A stretch of DNA of 64,000 bases, from NCBI RefSeq assembly GCF_019578655.1, contig NC_063257.1, positions 13,578,001 to 13,642,000 on the forward strand, written 5' to 3'. Under the pieces are notes generated by a model. It saw only the letters and a list, made by a program, of their open reading frames with translations, did not search any database and had not been told where the DNA came from. Made by a program: the position numbers and the translations under genes. This document shows positions 22,216 to 33,346 of this stretch, one piece after another (positions within the stretch are counted from its first letter, which is position 1; each line of letters opens with the position of its first letter). This DNA is from Ricinus communis (lineage: Eukaryota > Streptophyta > Magnoliopsida > Malpighiales > Euphorbiaceae).

Positions 22216-22984
22216 GACATTTCAGTCCATCTGTTTTTTTTTTTCAAGAAATTTTTTTAGCCTTTGAAGAGTAGATCATTTTAAGTTTTTGAATCACCTC
22301 AATTGGACCTCTGTAGCTCTACATAAGGCCTAAACATTAAGGTTGACCTAAATAGAAATGGACTGCACAACATCAGATTTCGATCCAAGTTTTCGTATCC
22401 TTAGAAATCTAATATGGATTTACATCCTCTATGAGAATTATTGATTAAAAAGTCCTCAATAAAGTTGATGAAGATCACTTTTAGGTACTAGACCTTTACG
22501 ATCATGAAAAACCTCACTAAAGCTAATGCGGCTAATGCTGAAATTCGTTATTTTCTACATAAACTCCTATTCTCGATATGAACCAGTTCTCCAACCAGTC
22601 CTAATCCTTTTTAAGCACCTGAACCGGTTGTAGAACCGGTTCACAATAAAAATTTATCTTTTTTTTTCAAGGTTCAACCGGTCCTTCGATCGGTTCTAGC
22701 CCAATTGCTTTCTCTGAACCGGTTGGTGAACTAATTTAACTTAAAACTTCAATTTTTATAACTCAAGTCACTCCTCTAACATTTCACACTCTCTTAAATC
22801 GATCCAAGAGTCGACTTATATTAAGAAATGCTTCATATTTTCTCGACATTGCCAAAATACCTTGAAAATATATAAATAACAATTAAGTAACTAAATCATA
22901 TTAAAACTCTATAAGCATATTGTCTAATAAACACATAATAAAACTATAATTTTATACTTATAAAATAGAGTTATCACTTGTATC
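22216..22984. other. Gap in the synthase relic with AACCGGTT-type repeats
   Basis: The exon expected here (about 90 residues of the oxidase domain) is not visible. Instead there is a stretch with repeated imperfect palindromes around aaccggtt (22570-22735). This suggests an inserted repeat replaced or disrupted the exon; its family was not recognised. Confidence 0.45.
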
Positions 22985-24163
22985 ATGCTTATATGGGTCA
23001 CAAGAAATATATAATGGGTGCATAATAGTTATTGATGCATCAGATGCTCTAAAATTATTAAGAAAGTAAGTGAAATTTGATGAAAGGAGAATACTTTGAT
23101 CTTTCCATTATAAGTATAGGTATTGGCAGTATTCATGCGTTTCTTCCTTCTTTTAAATGATTTTATAAGTATAATTGTAGGCAAATATTTCTTACTTGGA
23201 ATTATAATCATTGTTTCACTTTCTATTGGTAGTGATATTGTCTTTCATCATGACAAATTATTTATGTCACAGAATCCAGCGGCTTGGTGTGCATGGGATT
23301 TCTTAGACAGTATTTATACTAAAGTATGCCTGTCTTATTGGTTGAATGTGCTTTAGGTTTGACTAAAATATACATTTGTAAGATAAAGTCAAATTTTAAA
23401 TTAAATTGTATTTATGAATAATATTTAAAATTTTGCACTTACACTAGTACTTAAAATTTTGCACTTACACTAATTTAAATATTTCAATCTCTAAATTCTT
23501 GCTGAATATTGGTGAAATAAGTTTATCTCTCTTTCTTACAATAAATCTAAACTAGGAACCATGTAATACCTTGCTTAAGTGGCCAATTGGCCATCTAATT
23601 CCATCAATAGCTACATCAAAAGCTTTTTTTGAGCTTGACAATATTCAAGGCAGCAAGGGTATTTGGTTTTGTGGACCATAACAAGGTAAGCCCTTTATTT
23701 GTAAATTTGATGGAATGGTTTAATTTCTTTTAAATTTTCGTATATTTCAAATTTTGATTACCTAAACACTACATATTACATTTCTTTCAGGTTTTGGATA
23801 TTATGCAGATAGACAAAAGGCATAGTTAATTGTTTTAAGTGTTCACTGAGTTGAAATGTTCTAAAACCATTATAGGAATGATTAAATATTTTATTTAATA
23901 AAAATGATTAGTTTCTTTAAAAACAAAATCAAATAGTGTATGTTGCTTTTGGGGTTTTCTTTTCATGGATCAAAATTGACGTTCTACACCTTACAATATA
24001 TTCTTGGCAGTTTGGCATGGTTGCTACACATTGTTTGCTTAGAGATTGTGTTGTCATTCAAAGCAATCTGAAAGACATGCTACCTTCTTTATTAGAATTT
24101 GTAGCGCGACATTTCATTACTAGATACCTTAGACGCTTAATTTCCACAAATTCTTCAGTGTAA
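22985..24163 (+). pseudogene. Oxidase domain C-terminal exons of the synthase relic
   Basis: Exon blocks: YGSQEIYNGCIIVIDASDAL (22991-23066, then a taag in place of gtaag); SDIVFHHDKLFMSQNPAAWC and SYWLNVL (about 23220-23355); LLKWPIGHLIPSIATSKAFF, ELDNIQGSKGIWFCGP, stop, QG (23575-23686), ending at a gtaag donor; then GMVATHCLLRDCVVIQ, MLPSLLEFVARHF and ITRYLRRLIST (24015-24163). In the third block the conserved Tyr of CGAYQG is a TAA stop. The last block ends at a lost gt donor (gtgtaag). Confidence 0.9.
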
Positions 24164-24474
24164 GTTCATTCAACAAATTCTTATTTGATTTAATAGTTGC
24201 TTCTTTGTGAGTTGTGATATGTATAAACAAAACCACATAATTCGGGTATTCTTTCATAATCATAAGATCTATATGCTTGTCCAAGACTAAAACTATCATA
24301 CATTTGGTAAGTGTTAGGATTTAATGTGAGAAGATTTATTAATATTCTTTATTCAATATTTCTTGGCCCACTATTGGCCAAACCACTTGGGCACTAGGTC
24401 CAATGTGAGTAGGATCACTTAGCCATGCTTCATAATTGGAAAAACGAGCACTGTGGAAATACATGATGGCATCA

Positions 24475-27356
24475 TAGATTATTAGAAGAGGAATGAACTA
24501 TTTCTACTTTTGAAGGGGCTGGTAGAAGTTGCTCTCTAAGAACTATTATGAAAGTTCATAGTTTTCAGTTTTACTATAAGGTATATCCTTTTGTTTTCTT
24601 TTGCAAGAGTTATTTTTCTATGTTTAAATTTATAAATAAAAATCTTGAAGCTTAAGAAATATTCCTAATGTAGAAAGTTTTGAATAACACTTACAAAGAC
24701 AAGGGTAGAAATAGGTCTGGCAGATGCATATATAGATAGAGATTTTTCTTTCATCAACAAAGATGAAGGTCTCCTAAAAATCTTTTCATGGTGAGATAAT
24801 CGGTCTAACAAGTATTAGATACATATTTTTCTTTTACTAATAAAGATAAAGTATGATAATATTCTGTAAATTTTTTAATTGCTAATTTCAATTATAGATA
24901 TTTATTGCCAATACAGATGAAAGAAATCCTGTCTCAAAATTGTGTGAGAAAAGATATATGCTTTGAATGATTATAAAATCTGATTTTACTATCAATTGCT
25001 TCGATCTTTTTGCTAAATGTTTGAATTCTATTCGTTATAGAGGTCGATAGAGACCATTTTTACTCACATCTTGTGTTCTGTCAATATTTTATTTCTTTCA
25101 ACATATTTTAAGACAAAATACTCTTGTACAAGCTCGGAGAGATATCTATTATTATTACAATATGATATGAATCATGATACATTAGTCTGACAGAAAAATG
25201 AATGCAAGTCACATTAGAAAGCTTGCATCCTATTTTTTTCTTATTTGTGTTTCAAGACTAGTGAATTTTTTTCACTATTCATAGATGAAACAATGCAATA
25301 CTCCTATGCAATATTTAAGGTCAAACACTCAACTTTTGATGATTTTTATTTTATAAATTTTGAGAAACCCATTATTTAGGCTATTTCATTGTTAATTTTT
25401 AATTTGTTATCTTTTATTTGTATTTGAGCCTACTTTATAGATAAAACACAAAGATTTAAAAGTAGCACAACTGTAAAAAATCTCACTTCTAATTAAAAAA
25501 AAGTAAGTCCATTCAGTAACTATTTTGTATAATTTTAAATAAAATATTTCATATTATTTATGCGTTTTATATTTTAATTGAATCAAATCAAACAAGAATT
25601 GATAAGAAACATGAAGTTCTTAAAATTGGTTGCAGTTAGGGAGGCTTTGCTATTGAAGTTGTTAAACAAACTAGATATAAATACATTGGCATCACTCTAT
25701 CTTAAGAACAATTAAGATTTGCAGAATAAAAGTGAAACAAGCTGGCCTCCAAGTACAATTGGCAAGGAATATTTGTGTAAGGAATTATATAATATAATAT
25801 TTTCTTTTCTTTTTCTCTTTAAAACTTGCATTCAAATTCTATGTTCCCAAATCTTTCACACTATTTAACCGTTGTGTGTATATGTGTGAGGTAACAAGTT
25901 TAAATATTTTAATTATTTAGCTATACTCTTAAATAAAATATTTATCAGGATAACATTAAGTTTCTCCTCTATGACTACTGTGAATTGCCTAAATCTTATA
26001 AATACGACAGAATCATTACTTGGCAAGTTCTATGATTTTTATTCCAATTATATCTAATGAACATTATGCCAAATAGATATGAATTAGTTATCATTTTTCA
26101 GTGAAATGATAGAACATATTGGCCATGAATATATGGAGGAATTCTTTAGTTGCTGTAAATCGGATTAGCAGATGATGGTCTCTTTGTTTTATAGGTAATG
26201 ATCAAATGGAAAGATAAAAAAAATATATGGCCTAAGTGAATATTATGTTTGTTTGAATTGTATCTTTTCACTAACTGTTTGTTATTACTTTTTTAGTTCA
26301 TATCAGTTTTAGATAAATGGAATTATGAGTTTAGGAAAAGCATAGGTTTTATGCTAGAATATATATTACATGGTGGATGCTTGCCTTTATTATGTATGAT
26401 AATATCAACCATGAGAGCTGCGTCAAGACTATGATATAAGCAATTAATTTGAAAATTAATGTTATTGGTTGATTTAGGCCTAATAGCTCAAAAAATTTAA
26501 ACATTTGCGAAAGTTTGCTATTTTGGTCAGTTCTTTAAAAAGTGTAAATTTAGCTATAATTTGGCCAATTGTATGCGATTTCGACCAAATTGAGTTGCTG
26601 GTCAAAATTAAGCAGCATGGATGGTAACCTGAATACAATTTAGGAAACAAGAATTCATGTCACTGTTCATGTTACTTAATTTTGACAAACAACTCAATTG
26701 AGCCAAAATTGCATTCAATTGGCTAAATCGTGGCTAAATAAACAATTTTTAAAGAATTGACCAAAACAGAAATTTTTTGTAAAGGTTTGAATTGTTTAGG
26801 CTATTAGGCCCTTGACCTTATTTTTCTCTATCATTATTGTAAAAAAAGTTATATTATTACCGAGTGAAGCATGTTGAAAACATAGGAAGTAATTATTACC
26901 TTACCTTGAGATGCTGGAGGAAAATTTTCTTGAAAAACAAGCGGTAAGTGCAATGCTATCCGTAGATTATATTGTAAATATTGGCAGAGCATGGATCTAT
27001 TATGCAACATTTTAGATTGTGTTAAATTATAGAACCTTTTGATTTTATGGTTTTGACTGTATGTTCTTCATTTTCACGTTGTATTTTTTTAACTCTTAGA
27101 AAAATTCTTGGTATGAGATTTGATGAGAAGTTCATTAGGACATGGGAATATTATTTCAATAATTGTGCTACTGGCTTCAAATCATATACACTTTTAGATT
27201 ATTAGATAACATGAATGCTTTGTCATATTTACTTGGTGAAAAATTGCTAATTTTCTCTATCATTTCATTTATTCCTTAAACTTATAAGTATATTATTTCA
27301 ACACTTGCCTAATGTTGCAGATTGTATTTTCATGTTCTAGTAACATTGTGACATTA
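24475..27356 (+). pseudogene. Cyclopropane synthase (methyltransferase) domain exons of the relic
   Basis: Blocks in order: [29 protein letters not shown] (24475-24588); IGLADAYIDRDFSFINKDEG (24710-24785); FQHILRQNTLVQARRDI (25090-25150); LFIDETMQYSYAIFKV (25270-25330); HEVLKIGCS-stop-GGFAIEVV (25610-25660), the SAM-binding motif GCGWGTLAIEVV with one stop; YIGITLS (25680-25705); DNIKFLLYDYCELPKSYKYD (25950-26012); EMIEHIGHEYMEEFFSCC (26103-26157); EYILHGGCLPLL and ISTMRAASRL (26355-26430); RVKHVENIGSNYYLTLRCWR (26862-26925); MRFDEKFIRTWEYYFNNCAT (27114-27175); IVFSCSSNIV (27322-27350). Numerous stops and shifts; no functional enzyme. Confidence 0.9.
26477..26810. mobile_element. MITE with ~130-bp terminal inverted repeats inside the relic
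   Basis: The left arm begins ggcctaatagctcaaaaaat and the right arm in reverse complement begins ggcctaatagcctaaacaat. Both continue through ttttggtca and ttctttaaaaa and on to caattgagttg. It has no coding capacity and separates the AASRL block from the RVKHVENIG block of the synthase relic, so it entered an intron or the decaying gene. A target duplication is not clear. Confidence 0.75.
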
Positions 27357-28970
27357 TCATACTGACTCTTTTTTACAAAAAGAGTGAATAAACTTGCTGT
27401 GAGCGATGATTTCGAGCGCGCACTCAAGTATTTTTAGCGACTACAGCACTGTAAGACTTTTCAATCTAAACAGGAACATGCTAACTAATCACTGAGACTA
27501 GCGCAGAGATGGGAGTTGCCACCAAAGTAATCACCAGGAAACTTTTGCTAATGACTGAATTTTCTTAGATTCTATAAGGAAGCTTAAGCCACAGAGTCCA
27601 GAGATGGATCCGGAAGCCAACTTCCTTATTTGTGTGTATTTGTCTTTAAATTTATTATTTAACAAAATATTCCTTATAAATGCAAGTATTTTTATACACA
27701 GACATGCTAAAACATCATACAATACACTTAAATCTAGCCATTTTATTTAAGCCCAACCCATATTTAAGTTGTTAATCTAATTTTATTAACCAATTATGTA
27801 TAAGGTCTACCTATTCTAGCCCAATTACCTATTATGCTCTTTTGATTCCAACCTTTAAGCCTATTGGACTACTTATTATGAGAATGCCCATTTAATGTGA
27901 TCTCAGTCCTAACTAAGTTCAAACTCTAACCAAACATATCAAAATCCACTAGTCTAATTGAATTTTAGGGTTTAGGCCCGATTAAGATGGAATAGCCTAT
28001 TAGACTACCAAATTCATATTGGATCAGTTTAGCCCTAAGTCTATGAAGCCTGCTTTAATTAATAAATCGTGAAATAATGTATCGGGTTAACATGCAAAAA
28101 GCAACAAAATAATGATAAAGGAAATAAAGCAAAAAATGAAACCCTAGCTACTACAACCCGCCTATAATTACGAATACAAAACCGGAAAGGCCTAAAACTG
28201 AACATGGGCCAAGAATACATTACAAACTGCCAAAAAGCAAAAAATATGTGGGCCAACATGGTTAGCCAATGAAGAGGGTTAGCCAATCAGCTGAATATAG
28301 AGCTAATTGGCTCTATACTCAGTCGATCAGCTCTGGAGTTCACGGATGCATTCCAGTTAGTTTTCCTTCGATCCTTCCTCATTTGTCAATCCAATCCCAC
28401 ACTCTATAGGCTATATTCACATGCATAGATGTTTAAACAAAATCAAAACAAGACAAAGTAGCTAAAATATTAACAAAATAAAAGTATAGGAGCTAAAAAA
28501 ACCTAGATTGCTAAAATCCTAAAATCCTATAAACTGACAGTACGTTATTAAAACAAAGAATCATATTTTAGCTTAGACTTAATTACCAAATTATATTGAC
28601 AAAAAAGAAATATTAATCTTATGATAATATTTTTAAGTAAATTTAAAACCCTAATCAGCAAAATATCATATCTAATAAAAAAATCATAATTCTTATTATC
28701 AGATTCAAAATCCAGTTAACATACATATTTTTAAAATTCTAATCTAATCATACTGACCAAAGATAGAAACCTTAATAATATTTCTAAGAGAAAATAATAC
28801 TAAAACAAATAAAAAGATAAAAAAAGAACAAAAGGACCAAGTTTTTATGATTGATGTAGATATATGGTGGTAGAAACCCTCAGATTATCACCGTGTATGT
28901 TGGATCTGCATGTCTCGGGCGATGAGGAAGAAGTTGAATCAAAAACTAGGTAGGAATACAGAGCTGGATC

Positions 28971-29617
28971 TGATGAGAACCCATGTAGCACAAGGAGTCC
29001 TACTTCAACAAAGAAACCAAATTCCACTAAAGATCCTAATCCAACAAGGAATCCTGATGATGAGAACCTATGTAGCATAAGGAATCCTACTTCAACAAAG
29101 AATCCTAATTCCACTAAAGATCCTAATCCAGCAAGGAGTCCTGATGACATCTATTTAGGAGTTATTTATTTCCTTGTTTATTTATGAATCTTGACCATAT
29201 CTTATTCCCTCTCTTTAAGGAGTTATTTGTTTCCTTGTTGATTTAGGAATCTTGGCCGTATATCCTAGTCATTCTAGGATTAGGATTATTTTATTTTAAA
29301 ACTCTACAAATAGAGCTATGTAATTCAACAAAAATATATAAAAATCTTTGATTGAATAGAAAACCTTATTTTTGCTTAAAGAGTTTCTTTGAGTGTTCTT
29401 GAGATTAAAGCTTATTGTTTAGGTTTTGATTTCACTTCTACCTTAATTTAATTCTATTAACTTGTTAGTTTCTAGGATTAATTAAGTTCGTCTCATTATA
29501 GCTATTGATCTTATTTCTTTATGAATAAGGGTGATAGTTCCGTAAATAACTTTTGGCAAACCTTATAAGTATTGATCTTGGCGTGTAATATTTTCTTCCA
29601 TAGAAGGTTTACATCAA
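28971..29617 (+). repeat. Extra LTR (A) of the nested non-autonomous element
   Basis: About 646 bp, from tgatgagaacccatgtagc to gtttacatca. Nearly identical to LTRs at 29618 and 31674. It starts with two tandem ~83-bp units rich in aatcctacttcaacaaag. It directly abuts the next LTR with a single extra a between the ends. Confidence 0.9.
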
Positions 29618-32319
29618 TGATGAGAACCCATGTAGCACAAGGAATCCTACTTCAACAAAGAATCCAAATTCCACTAATCTAGCAAGGAGTCCTGATGATG
29701 AGAACCCATGTAGCACAAGGAATCCTACTTCAACAAGGAATCCTAATTCCACTAAAGATCCTAATCCAGCAAGGAGTCCTGATGACATCTATTTAGGAGT
29801 TATTTGTTTCCTTGTTTATTTAGGAATCTTGACCATATCTTATTCCCTCTCTTTAAGGAGTTATTTGTTTCCTTGTTGATTTAGGAATCTTGGCCGCATA
29901 TCTTAGTCATTCTAGGATTAGGATTATTTTATTTTAAAACTCTATAAATAGAGCTATGTAATTCAACAAAAATATATAAAAATCTTTGATTAAATAGAAA
30001 ACCTTGTTTTTGCTTAAAGAGTTTCTTTGAGTGTTCTTGAGATTAAAGCTTATTGTTTAGGTTTTGGTTTCACTTCTACCTTAATTTAATTCTATTAACT
30101 TGTTAGTTTCTAGAATTAATTAAGTTCATCTCATTATAGCTATTGATCTTATTTTTTTATAAATAAAGGTGATAATTCCGCAAATAACTTTTGGCAAACC
30201 TTATAAGTATTGATCTTGGCGTTTAATCTTCTCTTCTATAGAAGGTTTACATTATTTGGTATCAGAGCTAGCTTACAAGGTTTGGTTATGTATCGTATTT
30301 GTTATCTTCGTTGTTCTTCTACTTACATACTCTTTTATTTTCAGATTTCTCTTCATCTTATTCTCTTCGTCAATTTGTTTGGTTAAAGTCTTCGGGATGT
30401 ACTAGATAAATTGGTCTGTGATATCTTTATTTTGTTATTTTGTTTCTTTTAGTTTGCTTGATCAAAGTCTTCGAGACGTTTCAATCAAATTAAGCTCTAT
30501 GTGTTTTGTTCTTGTTTTGTTATAAAAAAAAATATCAATCCATTAGTTTCTTCTTCTTTGTAATTCATTTTCTTGTCTAGAGTATTTTATTTTATTCAAT
30601 TCGTCTTCTTTGCTATTCTTAGAGTCCAATTCATTCATTCCTTTTGCTTCTTAAGTGTTAAATACATTCTTTATTCTATGTAAATCAAATCTGTCCTTTT
30701 CGTTTAATTTGTTTATCAAAATTAGTTTGTCATTTATTCTTATTCTTATGTGTTTTATTATGTTTAGAGTTAATATTGGCCATTAAGTCTAGTTTCGTTT
30801 ACCTAGTTTGTGTTCTTGTATGTTCTAAATCTGATTTGTTAGTTATTGAGTCGTTACAACTTTGGTTGTTAGGTATTTGATTATTTTAGCCTCTATAAGT
30901 GCCAAAGAGTAAAGATTGAGTGGTACAAGGCAAGTGGTGAGCTCATTACAGGGTAAAAGCCTAATTGAGTGAAATATGAGGGTAAATGTCATTACTTTGA
31001 GTGTTAAACACGTGAGATTGTGTATAAGAGATGTTTTGTCAAGAGGAGTTTGCTAGAGGACGTCGAGATCTTCTTTATCAATCTTATGATTGTGGGGACG
31101 AAAAAAATGATGATTATTATGAAAAGTGTTTGCAAAATTTTTATAATCCTAAACCTAGTCAAAGAAGATAAAAAGACAATCACGTCAAGATTGCATTGAT
31201 GAACTTTCAAAGGATATAAAATCTTTAAGGAGTAACCTTAAAAATAGTTTTGAAGATTTAAAGGGATTGGAGCATCTTGAAGATAAAGCTGAGTCTAAGC
31301 CATTTTTGGAAACTAATATTGATAATATAGAAAAGGTAAATTGCTCTACTGAAGTCAACGAAGATACAAAAGGCATAATGAATGAAGATGGTGATAAAGA
31401 TAAACTTTTGAGCGAAATCCAAAATGAAGAGGTCATTATTGAAGATGAAGCAAAAGTTTAGCTGGTGAAGGATGAAAATGTTTTAATTGATGCCATTGAG
31501 CTAATTGAACATGTTGATTTTATTGGCATTGAAAGTATTATTTGTTCTAAAGTTTCTCTAACAACTTTTGTGAAAGATCTGCAGGTTGCTAATGAGTTAG
31601 TATTATTCTTTGAGATTATATGTTTGCTTCTTTCACAATATTAGAGGATGAATCTTTTCAAAGAAAGGGGGAATGATGAGAACTCATGTAGCACAAGGAA
31701 TCCTACTTCAACAAAGAATCCAAATTCCACTAAAGATCCTAATCCAGCAAGGAGTCCTGATGATGAGAACCCATGTAGCACAAGGAATCCTACTTCAACA
31801 AAGAATCCTAATTCCATTAAAGATCCTAATCCAGCAAGGAGTCCTGATGACATCTATTTAGGAGTTATTTATTTTCTTATTTATTTATGAATCTTGACCA
31901 TATCTTATTCCCTCTCTTTAAGGAGTTATTTATTTCCTTGTTGATTTAGAAATCTTGGCCGTATATCCTAGTCATTCTAGGATTAGGATTATTTTGTTTT
32001 AAAACTCTATAAATAGAGGTATGTAATTCAACAAAAATATATAAAAATCTTTGATTGAATAGAAAACCTTGTTTTTGCTTAAAGAGTTTCTTTGAGTGTT
32101 CTTGAGATTAAAGCTTATTGTTTAGGTTTTGATTTCACTTCTACCTTAATTTAATTCTATTAACTTGTTAGTTTCTAGGATTAATTAAGTTCATCTCATT
32201 ATAGCTATTGATCTTATTTCTTTATGAATAAGGGTGATAGTTCCGCAAATAACTTTTGGCAAACCTTATAAGTATTGATCTTGGCATGTAATCTTCTCTT
32301 CCATAGAAGGTTTACATCA
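29618..32319 (+). mobile_element. Non-autonomous LTR retrotransposon nested in Tat solo LTR 1
   Basis: LTRs 29618-30252 and 31674-32319 flank a 1.4-kb interior. The primer site tttggtatcagagcta (30254-30269, initiator Met tRNA type) and a polypurine tract aaagaaaggggga (31660-31672) are in place. TATA boxes in ctctataaatagag context lie at 29943 and 32008. The interior has no reverse transcriptase or integrase, only a short acidic coding relic, so it must have used enzymes in trans. Together with LTR A it forms LTR-LTR-interior-LTR. I do not know the family. Confidence 0.88.
31030..31640 (+). pseudogene. Short gag-like or unknown ORF relic of the nested element
   Basis: Frames read MFCQEEFARGRRDLLYQSYD, a stop near 31170, then an acidic Glu/Asp/Lys-rich part (31267-31461: DLKGLEHLEDKAESKPFLET, NVNCS-like, DGDKDKLLSEIQNEEVIIED). 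After a TAG comes LIDAIELIEHVDFIGIESII. It runs almost to the polypurine tract. No zinc knuckle or catalytic motif is visible. It may be a degraded gag or an unrelated element-borne protein. Confidence 0.5.
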
Positions 32320-33120
32320 TTATCTGACTTGGAAAGATCTTCTGTCATTTGAAAAAAGAGTTTTTAAAAAGTGTTCTTTCTTAAGTGGCTAGTTTTCTAA
32401 AATCCTTCTTTCTTTAGTGGCTTGAGTCTTTGAATTCTGATTATGATCGATAGTGCAATTTCTTATGTTCTCTTTTGATTTTTTTCTCTTTTCTTTCATT
32501 CTAAGTGTTTCTTTGCTCTTAATATTGCTCTCGATCAAAAATTAATTCTTGCTTCCTCCTTGAAACCTTAAACACCTTGTACTATTTATAAAGCTAGAGT
32601 TTCCTTTAGGAAGTGATAAATTTTAGAAATATCGATAATATCTTATTTTATTTTTAAAATTTAAATAATTATCGATTAAACAATGATTATCATCAAGAAA
32701 AGCTTCTAGAATATGTATCTGGATGTGAAATTGTCCTAAAATATGATATCGGAGTGTCAAAATCTCAATTGGCACTATGTAGAGCTAATTGGCTCTATAT
32801 ACAGCTGATTCAGCTGTACATACAGCCGATCGGCTCTATGTATAGCCAAATTAACTCTATCTACAATTGGCTCTACATAGAAAAAGTTTATGAAAAACTT
32901 ATAATTAGGTCCCTGAATTTGTAAAAATCTCCGTTTTGACCCTTAAACTTAATATTTTCTAACAATTAGGTCCAAATTGATTTCAAGAACATAATTCTAA
33001 TTGGTTTAACCTCAAATTCGGCTGTCCTTCACCTTTGAAGACCCGAGAAAGCAGTAACTCTCATAATAGGATTTTCTGTTTTTTCCTTCGATATCTATAT
33101 CCGGAAAAGGGATGCTCACA

Positions 33121-33346
33121 CTTGCTATCGAATTTATTGTTCCATTTATTTTTGTTTTCTTTTGTATTGTGTAATCTATTGTAAAAGGATAGCAAGTTTT
33201 ACTCATACTGGCATGCATTACTTATAAGCAATGTTTTATTGAATTGGAATAAATGCAAAAATAATATCAATTGCAATGATTATAATAAGTACAAGATCAT
33301 GCCATTAGCATAAATACGTTATTAGTAGAAACTCTGAAAAGGCAAA
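33121..33346. other. Short non-coding segment between two Tat LTRs
   Basis: Begins with the target duplication CTTGC of solo LTR 1. Nothing else recognised. Confidence 0.6.

Larger units (their letters stand above)
18871..27356 (+). pseudogene. Cyclopropane-fatty-acid synthase fusion gene relic with introns
   Basis: Blocks spread over 8.5 kb read, in order, as the plant two-domain protein: an N-terminal FAD-dependent amine-oxidase-like domain and a C-terminal SAM-dependent cyclopropane fatty acid synthase. The family transfers a methylene group from S-adenosylmethionine to unsaturated acyl chains of phospholipids; the role of the oxidase half is unclear. Splice-like boundaries between blocks (for example intron 19054-19150) show it came from genomic DNA, not a processed mRNA. 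Stops, shifts and a lost start codon mark it as dead. Blocks missing or unseen: roughly residues 130-220 (22220-22985) and parts of the synthase. It is interrupted by a MITE (26477-26810). The 3' end is next to a Tat solo LTR. Confidence 0.92.
27398..33120 (-). mobile_element. Tat/Ogre-type solo LTR 1 (split by a nested element)
   Basis: In minus orientation it starts tgtgagcatcccttttccgg (33120) and ends cgaaatcatcgctcaca (27398). These are variants of the tgtcagcaccc start and cgaaaccgctccctaca end of the Tat-type LTRs in this window. Identical 5-bp flanks CTTGC (27393-27397, 33121-33125) show a clean solo LTR. Without the nested 28971-32319 it is about 2.37 kb. No internal domain adjoins either side. 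Confidence 0.88.

Noticed and set aside
31641..31890. Repetitive Asn/Pro/Ser/Thr-rich and Gly/Leu-rich frames in the nested element's LTRs
   Set aside because: They are translations of the two 83-bp tandem units in LTR sequence and recur in all three LTRs. Not coding.
32755..32882. SINE or tRNA-derived sequence suggested by the repeated gctctatgtatagccga words
   Set aside because: The words are short palindromic repeats at fixed places in Tat LTRs. No A box/B box spacing or tRNA fold was found.
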